A stretch of DNA of 64,000 nucleotides from Dioscorea cayenensis subsp. rotundata (GCF_009730915.1 NC_052475.1:31743016-31807015), one strand, 5' to 3'; shown: positions 37,892 to 55,448, numbered from the stretch's first letter. Program-made: numbers and translations. Notes: generated from the sequence alone by a model not told the origin.

Positions 37892-38950
37892 AAATTTATA
37901 TTAGTTTTTCTTTTCTATGTTACTTAAGTTCTTGAACTGCCAACTTTAGTGTGTGGATTCTTACTTGCACTGATCCAGCAGATCATATTGATAATGGATC
38001 AAAGTATCACGTGATGATATATAATTATTAATTTATACGTTTTAAAATCCTCAATATAAATCGGTCTGCACGTGACCTTGAAGGACAGAATCAGAGATCA
38101 GAGCCGTTGAACAGCGACAAAAGCTCGGTATTCGAAGCCACGTGGTTTCACGTGCCTCTGTCACCAATAGTTATTCCAGTGTCAAAATCGTAATTAACTC
38201 AAAGCAAACACCCAATTCTCACAAGATCCGACAAGCTCGATAACATTAGCCACCAACCACATACTCGGTCACCTACCCACTTTTAATCAGGGGAATCCGT
38301 TTCCCATAATTTTATACCATATTTAATTATAAAAGATCATGTGTTTGTCTTTTAATTATATTTCTGTATTTATTTTGATACATAAATAATAAATTTAAAA
38401 TCTATGAATTATAACAAGATTTTGTGAACAAGCCTTGGGTTATGAGAGTTCTTTTCTTGATCTTTATGTTTAATTCAAGGTGCTAAATAGTCGTAAAAAT
38501 ATTGTTTAGACACTACAACCATGGTATTAATTTTTTTAAAAATTTTTAAACAATGTGGCATCAAATTATATAATTAAGATAGACGTCTTAAATATATATT
38601 ATGTATCTTTTTAAACTAAAAATTTAAAAATATAAATAAATAAAATCTTTTTCTCTCAGTCACAATTTTTTTTAAACTTAAATAACTAAATTACATGTCT
38701 CCTTCTCACATTAGAGAGTGATAATCCTTTTATTCCAAAATAATAAATAAATTGTAACTGAAAACAACAAAAGAGCTTTTTTTCCAAAAACACCCTAAGA
38801 AAATAATTGTATATATTATGACAATATGACTATTGATTAAATATGCGCATATAAATAAAAATAAAACAAAAAAATAAGGAGTGATAATCTCGCTATTTTT
38901 CAAAGAGTAATAATAAATTAGAAAAAAAAAAAACTTTTTTGTGGTTATTG
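37892..38950. other. Intergenic between ALKBH2 and the thiolase gene
   Basis: It holds the ALKBH2 3' end, the G-box cluster, and then about 650 bp of AT-rich sequence without recognised features. Confidence 0.4.
38008..38154. promoter_or_regulatory. Cluster of four G-boxes (CACGTG)
   Basis: Perfect CACGTG hexamers occur at 38008-38013, 38069-38074, 38139-38144 and 38149-38154. The hexamer is bound by bZIP, bHLH/PIF and ABF factors in plants. The cluster lies just beyond the ALKBH2 stop and about 0.9 kb upstream of the likely thiolase transcript start. AT-rich filler separates it from that gene. Confidence 0.6.
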
Positions 38951-39058
38951 TAGGGTGGGCCAGGTCCAAGTAGGGAACGTATCGTTTCCCTCAAACGATT
39001 CCCGTATACTTGAAAACCGTTTCTCAGATGTGAGAAAAACCCGAGTTTTTAAGCTTCC

Positions 39059-39115
39059 ATGGCTCCATCCCACACCGGAGTCGCGATCGGCGTCGCTCTA
39101 CTCTTCTCCAGTTGA
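39059..39115 (+). promoter_or_regulatory. Upstream ORF in the thiolase leader exon
   Basis: An 18-codon frame (MAPSHTGVAIGVALLFSS then TGA) lies in the probable untranslated first exon. The stop falls at the apparent exon end (GAAA/GTGAGC at 39116). A leader intron then runs to the acceptor TTCTTCAG at about 39561, and the true start follows at 39578. Translation of the short frame would be expected to lower thiolase output; this is inference. Confidence 0.4.
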
Positions 39116-39577
39116 AAGTGAGCTCTCTCTTCCTGAATCCCATTTTTTCTGGATAGATGTGTATGTGCTTTAGATTCTGATCAAATTCATGCATTTTTCA
39201 CTGTTTTCTGTGCACAAGAGGATATTGATCTGTTTGTTTAATACCAGGCTTGATTTCTTTTGATTTTGGAGTTTTTTTTTATCTTAATTTATCAATGATT
39301 TGGTTTTTAGGAGATTTGGATTTTGCTGATTCGTTGCATTTGATAAGGATTCAATGCTTGTGGGCTTTTTTTTGTGGGGTATCTCATCGTCCCCATTTTT
39401 CTTGCTTTTCTACTGAGTTTTTCCTGCTTGGAATGGCGGTTGTTGTTGTTGTTGTGTGTGATTAGGCATGATGTAAGTTTATTATATAGTTTTAAAAAGA
39501 TTAAAGATTTCAGTTACTGGGCACATTCTAATCCATGTTCGACTTTTCTTCCTTTTCTTCAGCTTGATTTATAAATA

Positions 39578-44125
<4,548 letters not shown>

Positions 44126-45644
44126 CTGTCATTACTGACTAGTAAGGATTCCTCGTACTCATCTATTGTTTATACCGAAATGTTAAGCAAAATCAATCCA
44201 CCACTAAATTTTCCAGTTTTGGTTTTTGAATGATCACTTGTTCATGTTATGCAGGCCTCATGTTCAAGCGGAATGGTTGTTTTAGTGATTTTGATCATTT
44301 TGCACTGCAGTGTGCATGTAGTGCTGGAAGATTTCATCAGATAAGATCTTCAGTAACTTATTAATAATTTTGTAGCTTGTTTTCCTGAAGTTGCTGTTGT
44401 TGATTTTGGTTGGTAAATTTGTTTATTCAAATAACTATGATGAACAACCGCAGGTCCTACATGTTTGTGTTGTTTTCAATTTTATATTTTTAATTTTAAT
44501 TTTATGTTTATGTTTGTGAGGAAGTGAAAGAAGTGGGGAAGCAGCGGTGAAATGCTAATTTCATCAAGTAGAAGAAAATTTTGATCATTTTTTTGTCCCC
44601 TTATTTGACTTTTTTTTTTTTGTGTCTGTGTAGTGTAGTATGACTACAATGCAGCCTGATTCTCATATACAAAATCAAACCTCAAAGCATAGAAACATAT
44701 TTGCGTTTGATCATTGTTTATTAAAAAAATAAGACAACCACATTAAAACATCAAGGAAAATTCAAACATAATTTAAAAATTCAAATCATTGGAATAACAA
44801 GCAATTCAGCTAAAACCATGAAGTCATTCCAATGAACGTCAGTCTAAAAATGTGTACGTCCATGGAGAAAAACAATCATGATATTTTAATTATGTATATT
44901 TAGTCAAACAACAGTTTTAAACAAGATTTTGAGTCATATGGATATTAAATTTTGGTCATACGGATATTAAATTTTAAAATAAAGCCAAAATTACCCTCAC
45001 AAAATATTTTTAAAATTAATAGAATTTTAATTAAAATGGTTCTCTGTAATTAGGATTGTGATTTATAACATGTGAAAACACAAGGTGTTTTTGTGAAAAA
45101 GCTACAATGACAATTGACAAAGATGATTTTTGCTTTAAAAAACACTAATTTCAAACTTTTCACTCCTAAATGCAATTAAAAATTTCAGATGGATGTATGT
45201 GGAATTAAATCTCATTCAATTAACGGCCTTTATTTGGAGTTTGGATAGAAATGAGTCAATTTATAAAAACTATTTTTTTTTCGTTTTTAAATTTTTTTTT
45301 GAACTCATAAAATTTAATTCAACACCTAAATTCTTCGGTTCTATCCTCACTTTTTGACAAATGAACACATGATATCACTTCCCCTACTTCAAAAAAAATG
45401 ACACTTACCTCACTTTCTGACTTCCTCCCATTTACAGTGAAATGAACATTCCTAAAATCCGAGTTGGAATTCGGGTTAGCGGATCTTTTGAAAAACGGAG
45501 CTCCGTTAATGTTCCACCCGATCCGCTACCCACACGCGCTCTCATGACTTCATTTTCCTAATTCTCCCACAAACCCTCCCCATTCTTTTTCTCTCTCATT
45601 CTCTCTCACGCTTTCTTTCTCTCTGCGATTTTTGGGAAGGATTC
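44126..45644. other. Thiolase 3' flank and NOI promoter region
   Basis: After the stop comes probable 3' untranslated sequence to about 44650. The remainder is AT-rich until a pyrimidine-rich stretch (CTCTCT/TTTCTT, 45580-45635) that fits the leader of the NOI gene. A short direct repeat of GGATATTAAATTTT lies near 44939-44975. Confidence 0.45.
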
Positions 45645-48059
45645 ATGTCGGTAAGATCCTAATTTCTTTCGATTTATATTTGGAATTTGATGATGATCTG
45701 TAGCTTTTGTGGTTTCAATGTTTGATTTGTTGATTTGAAGTGTATAGGCTGGGTTTGATCGATTTGATATGCTTTTTGTGGTGGACTAGGGAGTTTGTTT
45801 GAGATTTGTCATGGTTTTGGTTGGAGTGTGTATGTTTTTATTTTAATCGATGGAATTTGCAATGATTTCGGTTGTTTTCTTGTTTTTTATCACGCGATTT
45901 TTGTTAAAGTTTGGATCATGGTACCTCTATTTTTATTTTATTTTTTTGATGTTTTCTTGATGATTGTGTGGTCTAGTACTGATGTTCATAGATTCATGAT
46001 TATTATGGGCTTTGATTGACTGAGGAGTAGATTTTTTTTTTCTTCTAGTTTGATTTGTGTGCCTGATCAGGGTTGCAAAAATTGTGATGTTTGATTGAGC
46101 TGGGACTCCTTTTGTAATGATTTATGGAGTTTTTTGGGTGATCATTTCCTGGTTTGTATGAGAGAGTTTGGAAAGAAATCGAATTATAATTGTCCTCAAT
46201 TGTAGGATAATATCTGATCTCCAGTGGCTTGTGGTTCTCTTAATCCTTGTATTCCTTAATTTGTTGCAAATATGAACAAACCGTTTGCCCTTGATGCTTA
46301 TTTATCTCTTTTAATAACACTGTTCAACTGACCAACTTCTTGTTCTTCAGGTTGTCATTGTTTAACTATTCGAATGTTGTATTGCCTTTTAGATTGGTAT
46401 TTGATTGCTCCATCATATCTTACACATGATGTGTGATCATGTAGGAAGACATATTTCTCTGATTTATATTGGTTTCACTGTTTGCTTTGTTGTTGAGATA
46501 TCTGTCTTCATATTTGATGTGATTTAGATATCGAGTGTTATTAGATGTTAAATGATTCAGATTTTGAGATTAGATTTTCAATTGTTTAGTTTCTTTTCTG
46601 GTCAAAAGCATGCGTAGGATTTCTGTGACATCATGGCTTGACTTGGTTGGTTAGTTGAGAGCAAGTAGCAAGATGCTCCTTCCTAGACTATTTCAAAGTT
46701 GAAGTGTTACTGTATTTACTGTTGACCTCTTACGCTGGTGAGAATTTTGAATATACCAAGGCTAAGATCCAAAGTCTAGTGCAATCAATCTTATGGCCTT
46801 GAGATATTAACTTTAAAGATTTTTGACCAAGTTCTAACCTTTTGTGGATTTGGCTTTCCTAGATTGATGGTGTATGATATTGATTGTATCCCATTGATAT
46901 CCTGGCTAGGTAACCATGATTGTGTACTCTGTGGATTAGATCAATTTATTTTTTCATGCTCGAGAATTTTTCTAATGATTTAGGGTGTGGTAGTTCCCTA
47001 ACACCTTGATAGGTTAGGGAACCAATTATGCTTCTTTTTGTGTTTTTTGTTTCTTAGTCTGTAATTACACTTTTAAAGTTTAATGAAAAGATTTTGACTC
47101 ATGGGTGAATGGCAAGTAATAATTTGCTTTTTTTCAGGAATCAATATTCTCTTTTGTAGGAAGTATTTAGTTTGAATTGGTCTTTGGAGTCTTTGAGGAA
47201 AATATGGGTATCAACTATATGAAATTGGCGGAGGTTAAAAAAATAGAAGTTCTTCTATTTTATCGAGGGTTGATTATTAATTATTATAACACCTGAACAA
47301 GAAGGAAGTTCAAGATTCTCAGTGATCTACTTTGTCAACATCATGTGTTATACAGTATTTCTAGGTTGTTAAATAATGTAGTAAAAAAAAAAAAAAACAC
47401 TTCTATCTGAGTTTGACCTTTGAAATGTTTGACAATGTCATTACTACCTGTGCAGAGTACAGATGCCTGTTTTAAACAAAGTTTTGCATATTATATTCTT
47501 TGTTCATGCTGAAATAACTTCTCACTCCTAGACTAGGATATACAGCTATACAAGTTCAAGTCTTAGGTTACATTATTTCAGGCTATTCAACTTTTTAATG
47601 GATATGTTGGTCATGAGACAATTCAAGATTGATAATAATAAAGAAGAAATGAATTGTTAAAGGGTTCCTTTTAGCAGTTACCTCCATTGGGCATATTATG
47701 TCAAAAATGTGAATTATGTTGTGTTTTACCAGGAGAAGGGACGGCCATTGCCGAAGTTTGGTGAATGGGATGTCAATGACCCTGCTTCTGCAGAAGGATT
47801 CACTGTGATCTTCAACAAAGCCAGAGATGAGAAGAAAACAGGTAGTAATAGCCGCACCACTGAGTCTCCAGGGAAGGAGGATCAATCCTTAAAGTCTTCA
47901 ACATATTCCACCAAACCAACTGCAGTAAGATTTTTATGCCTTTGGTGTTGCATCCAAAACTAGCCCACTTAAATGACTGACCATAATAATTCTGGTTCTA
48001 CCATCAATCTGCAGAGAAAATGGCTTTGCTGCATTCAGTCGGGTCCTGCGGAATCTTAA
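45645..48059 (+). CDS. NOI/RIN4-like small protein
   Basis: Three exons, 45645-45650, 47733-47924 and 48015-48059, join to 80 residues. The first exon encodes only Met-Ser before a 2.08-kb intron. The NOI domain covers about residues 3-35, with PLPKFGEWD, which fits the [LIV]PxFGxW site cut in RIN4 by the bacterial protease AvrRpt2, then DPASAEGFTVIFNKARDEKK. The C-terminus has KWLCCIQ, a likely palmitoylated Cys pair that anchors NOI proteins to the plasma membrane. The short length fits the small NOI class rather than full RIN4, which has two such domains. The first-exon call rests on the strong donor (TCG/GTAAGA) and the family start MS-EKGRPLPKFGEW. Confidence 0.9.
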
Positions 48060-49394
48060 TCTTCCATGGCTTATCAACTGTATGAATATTTACCTACTTT
48101 GTTATTGTTTTTCATATTTTGCCTACTAAAAGAAACAAACAAATTCTAAGTTTCTGCTAAAGATGGCATCATGGAGACAACAGAGAGGGAAAGATTGAAA
48201 GAGGGAGAAAAATGATGGAGATGGTAAGATGAAATTTGAAGGGATTGTTATGATTTATGTAAGTAAAAGTATGTATTTGTTAACTGTTATTATATGAACA
48301 AAAACTGGAATTTGTTTGGTTTGTTTTATTTTCATAATTTTTTTCTTCATTCTAAATTGCCTGTGCTGCAAACTCTAGATGATAGTATTCCCTCCAACAG
48401 AAAGGATAGTGGACACCATCCCCATTCAATCAGGTTTTGCCACATCACTATTTTTGCTATAAGTTATATAAAAAAAAAAGATAGTTTGAAAAGAAGACCG
48501 GAGCGGGATGGAGAATATGCCGGCCAGGGCCATCGGAGAGGCAGATGGCACCAGAGAGGTGAAGAGTGCCCGGCATGAAGAATGCGTCGACGAGGCCAGC
48601 TCTAGATCTGAAATTCTAAGAGGGAAGTGAGTAACAGTCTGGCGAGGGACAAACAAGAGGCAAATAGCACTGGAGAGCTGGACAGCCGGCCTGAAGAAAG
48701 CGCCGGTGAGATCAGCCTTAGATTTGGAATTGGAATTGGGATTCTTATTTAACCGACAGCTAGGATTAGAATAAGTTTAATAAAATTAAACATAAAACCT
48801 GATGTGGAGTAAAAGTGGCATTTGAGAAGGTCTTAGAATTTCCTTAATTAATATATATACACACCAATTTCTGAAAAACCCACAACCAGTTACAAAATTA
48901 AAAATAAAAAAGCAAAATCAGTGTGTACTCAACCATCATCAATCTAGAGAAAATTCAGCAGTGAAAGCTTTCAAACAAAATAAAATAATATCTTCTATTT
49001 CTCAAAAGAAATTAAAAAAAATGGCCTGTACAACAGCCAGTTCCAAATAAATAAATAAATAAATATATAAAAATTTTGATCATTAACCTCCCAATAAATA
49101 CATTAAAAAAAAAAAACATATTCCTCCTTTTGGATTATCTTTTAAGTGGTGCAGTAATAATGTAGTAAGAATCATATACACATTAATACAATTCTAATGG
49201 TTCAACAATTTGTAATCTGTATGTATCCCCAAGTGTCTCATGCAGAGTATCAATTTATATCAGTAAAGTACTAAACATTTTTTATTATTTTTGAAAGTGT
49301 AAATAATAGTTATGTACAGGTAGTCTCAACACCCATATGTGCATGGGCTCCGCCTCCACATACTCCACCGAGGTTTGTGCATACTTTTGTTTTT
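48060..49394. other. Convergent 3' flank with a diverged tandem duplication
   Basis: Between the converging NOI and p24 genes. At about 48500-48730 a GC-richer ~110-bp unit appears twice with much divergence (GCCCGGCATGAAGAATGCGT against GCCGGCCTGAAGAAAGCGCC). It gives open frames on both strands but no recognisable protein. Confidence 0.5.
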
Positions 49395-50446
49395 TCATTT
49401 TGGCAGAAAAAAATAACTAATTTTTTTCTCAAAAAAACGACGCAAAATGAAGATTTGTAGGACACTAGCTCCGACAAGAGCCACCGATTCAAACATTGCT
49501 TTGGCAATTGCTCTTTTGCTCATCTTCTCATTTACTGCAATCAAATTGACACTTAAATCAAATGATAAAAGCTATAATTTGGAGCATTTTACCTAAATGC
49601 TCTTTCAGTAAGCTCTACTAAAGATTTGAAAAGAAATATCAATCAAATGAAATAAAAAGAGGTCATACTTATTGCCTGATCTTTCATCTGAGAAGCTAAA
49701 TCATCTTGCTCTGATAGAATGCTTTTAAGAGCATACTTTAACTCTTCTATTGCCAACATCAAAATCTCAAAATCATCTGCAGATATGTACAACAACAGTT
49801 CAGCAGAAAAGTTTCTGTATTTTATAAGAAAGAATCAGGACATCAAAATTCAAAATTCAATGGACTTACCATGTTTTGCATGTTCACTTATATCGTTCTT
49901 GTTGGTGTTTGAGACAATATTAAGATCAAATTCAACCGGCAGATTGTGAGGAGCAGAGTTGATAAAGCAGAAAAAGTAAACCCCACCGGTCGAAGGTTTC
50001 AATTCAAACTTCCAGCTAAGATTTCCATGTGAATTGAAAACTACATCGGCTGTAGGATCAATCACCTGATCAAATTAAAACATGCATTATTGTATGATAA
50101 TAATACGAAAAATTCAAATCAGTACCATCATCAATAGAGAAGTGAGCCAATTAGAGACAAGTTCAGTATCAAAACATTAAATACACAGCAAAGAAAACAT
50201 CAATTTTTATATATGTGAAAGACATACCCAAAGTTTTACAGCATCGTCATAATAACCTTTCTTCCATGACTGTCCTGTATCGACCACACTGTGTGTTCCC
50301 CAAACACTGTAATCTTCTGATGAAAGAACTTGAGAAAAACACTCTTGCCGAATTAACTGAAACTTAAGACCATAAACTGATCTAAAGGTTGACAGAAAAC
50401 AAAGAAGCATGAAAATAACTGCAAATTTGATGACAACCTTCTCCAT
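49395..50446 (-). CDS. p24 family (emp24/GOLD domain) transmembrane cargo receptor
   Basis: Four coding exons on the minus strand, 50446-50228, 50065-49870, 49776-49669 and 49534-49395, join to 220 residues. The N-terminal signal peptide is MEKVVIKFAVIFMLLCFLST. The GOLD domain carries the conserved Cys pair (RQECFS and YFFCFIN). A coiled-coil stretch follows (AIEELKYALKSILSEQDDL), then the membrane helix (ALVGASVLQIFIL) and a cytosolic tail RRFFEKKISYFFLPK. p24 proteins cycle between ER and Golgi in COPI/COPII vesicles and sort cargo. The NEKMSKRAIAKAMFES segment resembles the beta subclass best, but the lumenal half is divergent. A leader intron probably runs from about 51280 (AAAG/GTATGACC) to the acceptor GGACAG directly before the ATG. 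Confidence 0.82.
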
Positions 50447-51400
50447 CTGTCCAAAACATTAAGTTGTAGTTAAAAGTGTGACTTCAGTTTATTGGAAAAA
50501 CAAACAGTTTCAGGAATTCTTAAGGAAAAATATCCAAAATACATAAATACCACAATATAGACCAAATGTCACAAATTTATATTACAGTTGAAGAAAAGAA
50601 CAAACTAATTGTGAAGATTTTTACAACTAGATAAGATAGTGAGGTATGTTTAAATTGTTAAAGAAAAGGGGACAAGTTTACTGTCATTTATCTGAGATAC
50701 TACTAATCCAAATAGAACTAAAACAGAATTTTGAGTGACATGAAAACTAAATAGAAAAATAGAAAAGTTCAAACAAAAAGAACTCAAAGGCAAGGAAGAG
50801 TGCCAACATTAATAGAAATTTAGGATACACTTAACAAGATGGCTTCCACAAAACACAAACAAACAAGATAGAATCCTAAAAAGGAACAGAGATATTTGTT
50901 TTGTCTTTTATCCCAATTACAACTTAGTTCATCACATCAAACTTCATGTATAATCAATTCTTAACATAACACCATTGAATTACAACTTAGTCCAAAAACA
51001 AATTCCAACAAAAAGAAAAATCTTGAAGCCAAGCTAATGCATATTCATCACTTGAACCAACAAAAGATATTATACTATATCACCAACAAGCTTCAATCAC
51101 AATGAAAAATAAATTAAGCTTCAGCACTAGAAGCAGCAAAAGATTGAAACAAAATCTAAAACTTAACGCATAAACATTAAAATTCAAACAATTATTGGCT
51201 TCAAAACTGAAAAAAAGGCATCATGACCTGAACATCATCAATCAAAAGAAGCAAACCCAAGTGACATGGAAAAGGTCATACCTTTTCACAATCCCAAATT
51301 CAATTACTTGATTTTTTTTTTTCTCACTAAAATTTTCAGTTTATACTTTATTGCTTCAAGGTTTCGCTCTCTTCAAAGCGCCAGATATTTATATATATTT
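50447..51400 (-). promoter_or_regulatory. p24 gene leader intron and 5' untranslated exon
   Basis: The donor near 51280 and the acceptor abutting ATG 50446 enclose about 830 bp of intron-like AT-rich sequence. The untranslated exon would be about 51281-51400. From there to the CSLE stop at 51931 no feature is seen. Confidence 0.5.
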
Positions 51401-51930
51401 GAAGAAACTATAATTACTTCCAGCCCCCTGTAAATACTTCAAATTTATCTTAACATCCCTATTAATTTGATAATGCACTAAAACAAAATTGTGCTTATCT
51501 TTGAAACCTTTAAAAATCTAAAATTTCATCTACACGAATTTATCCATCCACCCATACTTTAAGATAATTGTTAAATCTCCTAGCATAAAAAACATTGTAA
51601 AAAATATATTGAGCTCTTTTTTTTAAAAAAAAAAAAAAACATATATTAAATTTTCATATTCATTATAATTTTTAAAATTGAAAATTTAATTAAAATCCTT
51701 TTTCTTCGCATCTCAATGTTAAAGTACATTATTTGGTTTTAATTGTCATTATGTAAGTAGTATTAAATATTGACAAGGGTATAAATGCAAAAATTGCAAA
51801 AAACAGCTTTTTTTATCTGATAGCATAAGCAAAGAAAGTATTCAAACATACATTAGTAAGTCATTACAAACACACAGAAAAATTTGAAACCATTCAACTT
51901 CAAAAGCTATGAAGTTTCACTTGATCTTTG

Positions 51931-54900
51931 CTAATGCAAAGGAATCAAACAAGCCAACAAAGCCAAAGAAATCGAAATCACCGTAGTAGACACCGGAATC
52001 CGACCGCCGTCTCGCCTGAGAAACATTGCTTGATATAATGGCAAGTTGATCATAGTGATCAATCCACATATCACAAATTGCAAGAACAATGAACTAACAA
52101 TTCCCTCATGAAACACTAGCATTTTCTTCAATCCACCAACCAAACAGAATAAATTAAGTATACCGATAACCGATAGTATTGTGAGCATTGAAGAAGCTGG
52201 GCCGAAGTCGATGATCTCTTTCGCATACCTCCTGGAGACATCTTCATCGAGTATCTTCGATGTAATAATGAATGATGTCTTGTTTACACCAATTACTTTG
52301 AGTACATCATCAAGAAATGCGAAAAGATATGATGCTAGTCTCTTGTACAACCATATTCTGATCTCATTCCACCAAGCTTTTCGTGATTGTCCGATCCACA
52401 TTGCCTCGGCGATACTATAAACTGATGTAGTAACAATAACATAGGCGAACGGAATGAACCATATGCTTTTCATCTGACATCGATACCGCATTAAGAATAG
52501 AGAAAACAATAGCTCTGATAACATATATAAAAAATAATGATATGATGACTTACGTCGGGGAATAAAGGAATTGAGTTGAGCAGAGCTAGAGATGGAATTG
52601 TCGAGTAGTAGAGTGTTGGAAGGGAACAAGGAGCCCATAACAAATAAACCGAGTAACACATTTGAAGGCCGAATTTTATTTTTCCATGGCCAAACAAGAA
52701 GGGGTTATATTTTGATAAGAATATCTGAAAGTCGCCTTCAGACCACCTCTTGTGTTGAACTAGTGTTTGTGAGAGTGTCATCGGGGCAAGACCGACAAAG
52801 TTAGTTCTTGGAGGATTGAAGTAAATGGATTTCCAGCCTCTGCATTTGATTGATAGTCCTGTGATTATATCCTCAACTGGACAGCCATACTTGAGACCAA
52901 TCTGAAAAATTTTAGATACAAAAGTATGTATGTTTGTTTGCCTTGTTGATGTATAAATTGATCGATATTGAGATAAAAGAGTATAAATTGATACCTCATT
53001 GCCCCATCCAGTGTTATCTTCAAAACTGCAAGTTGTTAGAGACTTGCATTTTGCTTCCAGTGTCTCTAAATTTGTGTCTCTTTCTATTGGTTTATCGATT
53101 TTTGTATTTTTCTTCCAATGTTTGCTGTAGTGTCTGCCAGTTAGAACTTCTCTCCTGTGGAAACAACCTGATCCTATGTACAATATCCCTCCATATCCAT
53201 CTAATCCATGAAAATCTATCTGCATTATCAAGTTAATCAGAAATTCATCATGTGTTCTAATTTCATTTCTGCATAAAGTCATTTAGTTTTTCAATTAACA
53301 CCTCTCTGATACTCTTCATTGAAGCAGCATAAATGTCATTCTTAGAAATGTTATCGTAATCCTGCGGAAATTGAACATAAGCATACTCATGACCCTTCTC
53401 TTCATCCATCAGAAAACACAGTGCATCTCTGATAGTTTCTGAATTGTTTGAGTACATATCGCAGTCGACATTCAAAATAATCTCTCCATTGCCTATTTCT
53501 GATGAGATTCTTATCTGCATTTTTTGAATAATTAATTGGTTTAGAGTTTAGGCTTAACAATCAGAGAAAAGTTTTTTGATATTACCAGTGAATTCATCGC
53601 TCCAGCTTTGAAATTATGATGTCGATGAGGTCTTTTCTCCCGGGCCATGTACACAAGAGTAGGCAGAACAGACCCTTCAATATCAACTGAAGTTTCATCT
53701 TTTCCATCAATTAGTATCTAACACAAACAAATCAAAATAGATAACAAGTAAGATATAGTAAACTGAAATAAATATGTTCCTTGCTTTTTGTATTAATTTA
53801 CTTGAACAATTGCTTGATGATCTTTGGCAGTAATTCCAGTCTCCCACTCTGCAAATCCTTTGTGTTGTTCATGAATGTTTTGAGGCAATTTTCCCTCTTT
53901 CATGGCAGCATTGATTCTGTCATCCATCTCTTCATACAATTTCTGAGAAAAAAGAATGATGATCATAATAAGATCAAACAAAAACAACTTTTTTCTTTTG
54001 GATGACTTAAAAGAGTACCTTGACTGCAATCCATTCTGCAGAAAATGCAGCATCATTTGGTTCAATTGCTCGCGCAAAATAGGCGGCAGGGGATCGAGGT
54101 TCAAGCCTGAACTTCTTGCAGAATGGAATCCAATACTTTGCGAAGCGAGATGCCTCTAAGAGTGCATAGAATGTGAACTGTGAACCACCATCATCGGAGA
54201 GATAGACGCTTAACTTCTCCGTCGGATAGTCATATGACATTACTGACAACACTGTGCTGATGACCATGGAAGGTGGTTCAATGCTTGGATCAGCAGTGCA
54301 AACAAAAACATCGACACCGGGCAATTTATCTTCATATCTGTGATCAGTATGACAGTTAGAAGTTAAGAGCTTGAATTAAAGGGAAAATACATTAATATTT
54401 TCAATGTCTAAGAAATCTGCAAAAAGTATCAAATGTGGAGATGTTGATACTTCAACAAATTTGTGAAGATTATAAATTGTCTGATATCTGATATATATAT
54501 ATATATATCTAAGTTTGATGAGACACAGGATCAATGTTCATGGTTCAACATGTTAAAATCACATCATAATATTTTAGTCATTAAAATATATAAAATTATG
54601 TCTATTAGTAAAATATTACATTATAATAAATATTTAATTAAATCATGGATGAAAATAATTAATTTCAAATATTTTAATATTTTGTGATTAAATAGTAATA
54701 ATAATAATAATAATAATAATGATAAAGAATGGGATGGGTAAAGGAACTCCACAATTAAAGGCAACATGCAATTGAGGGAGAAAGAGAAATGTATGTCTTT
54801 TATTATATATAGTCTTCTTGGATTGACAAAAAGAAATTCTTATCCTTCCTAGTTCCAAGAAAATAGATAAAAAGACAAACAGGTACACACATTCACAACC

Positions 54901-55028
54901 TAATAGTACCATTGAATTGTCAACATTCATCCTAACACCTAAGTAGACATGTGAGGAAGAGCAGGAGAGAGAGATGCAGGTTTGTGCTCATGTGATAAGA
55001 GAAAGAAAGAGAGAAGAAGAAATTATAA

Positions 55029-55066
<38 letters not shown>

Positions 55067-55437
55067 TCATACAAAAACACAAAACAAAACAGCAGAAGAA
55101 GAAGAAGAGAATGATCATGATATAGAAGTATGTATATATACCTTAGTGAGAGTCTATCTTTGAAAGTATAACGAAAGACAGGATTCCATCTTGAAGCTTG
55201 AGTAAGAAACCAGTAAAAACCAAACCAAAGTTCAGCTCCAAACACACCAAACATTAAAGCCCATGAACTACTACTACTACTACTACTACTCCCTCTTAAA
55301 ATCATAGTAATTAGTCTATACACCCATATCATCAATATCCCAAGAAACACACTCCCAGCAAACACCTTATAAATTTTTCCCCCTTTCCCTCTTCTTGTTT
55401 CAAACAATCCTTCATCATCTCTGCATATCTTCTCCAT
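51931..55437 (-). CDS. CSLE: Cellulose synthase-like protein, CSLE subfamily
   Basis: Eight coding exons on the minus strand join in frame to 738 residues: 55437-55142, 54337-54019, 53942-53802, 53717-53586, 53514-53302, 53219-52995, 52901-52554 and 52473-51931. This is a family-2 glycosyltransferase of the plasma or Golgi membrane. Two N-terminal membrane segments ([17 protein letters not shown] and [17 protein letters not shown]) are followed by the catalytic domain. It carries [16 protein letters not shown] (the DxD), CPVEDIITG and QHKRW (QxxRW), so the full catalytic set is present. Several membrane helices fill the last 200 residues. The exon-intron layout, [12 protein letters not shown] and [14 protein letters not shown] suit the CSLE group. 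The polysaccharide made is not established for this subfamily. The start at 55437 was preferred because upstream codons come from a GA repeat. A run of nine Ser (SSSSSSSSS) between the first two helices is encoded by a microsatellite. Confidence 0.93.
55029..55064 (+). repeat. AAT microsatellite in CSLE intron 1
   Basis: About twelve AAT/TAA trinucleotides in the intron just after exon 1 of the minus-strand gene. Confidence 0.9.
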
Positions 55438-55445
55438 CTCCCAGA

Positions 55446-55448
<3 letters not shown>

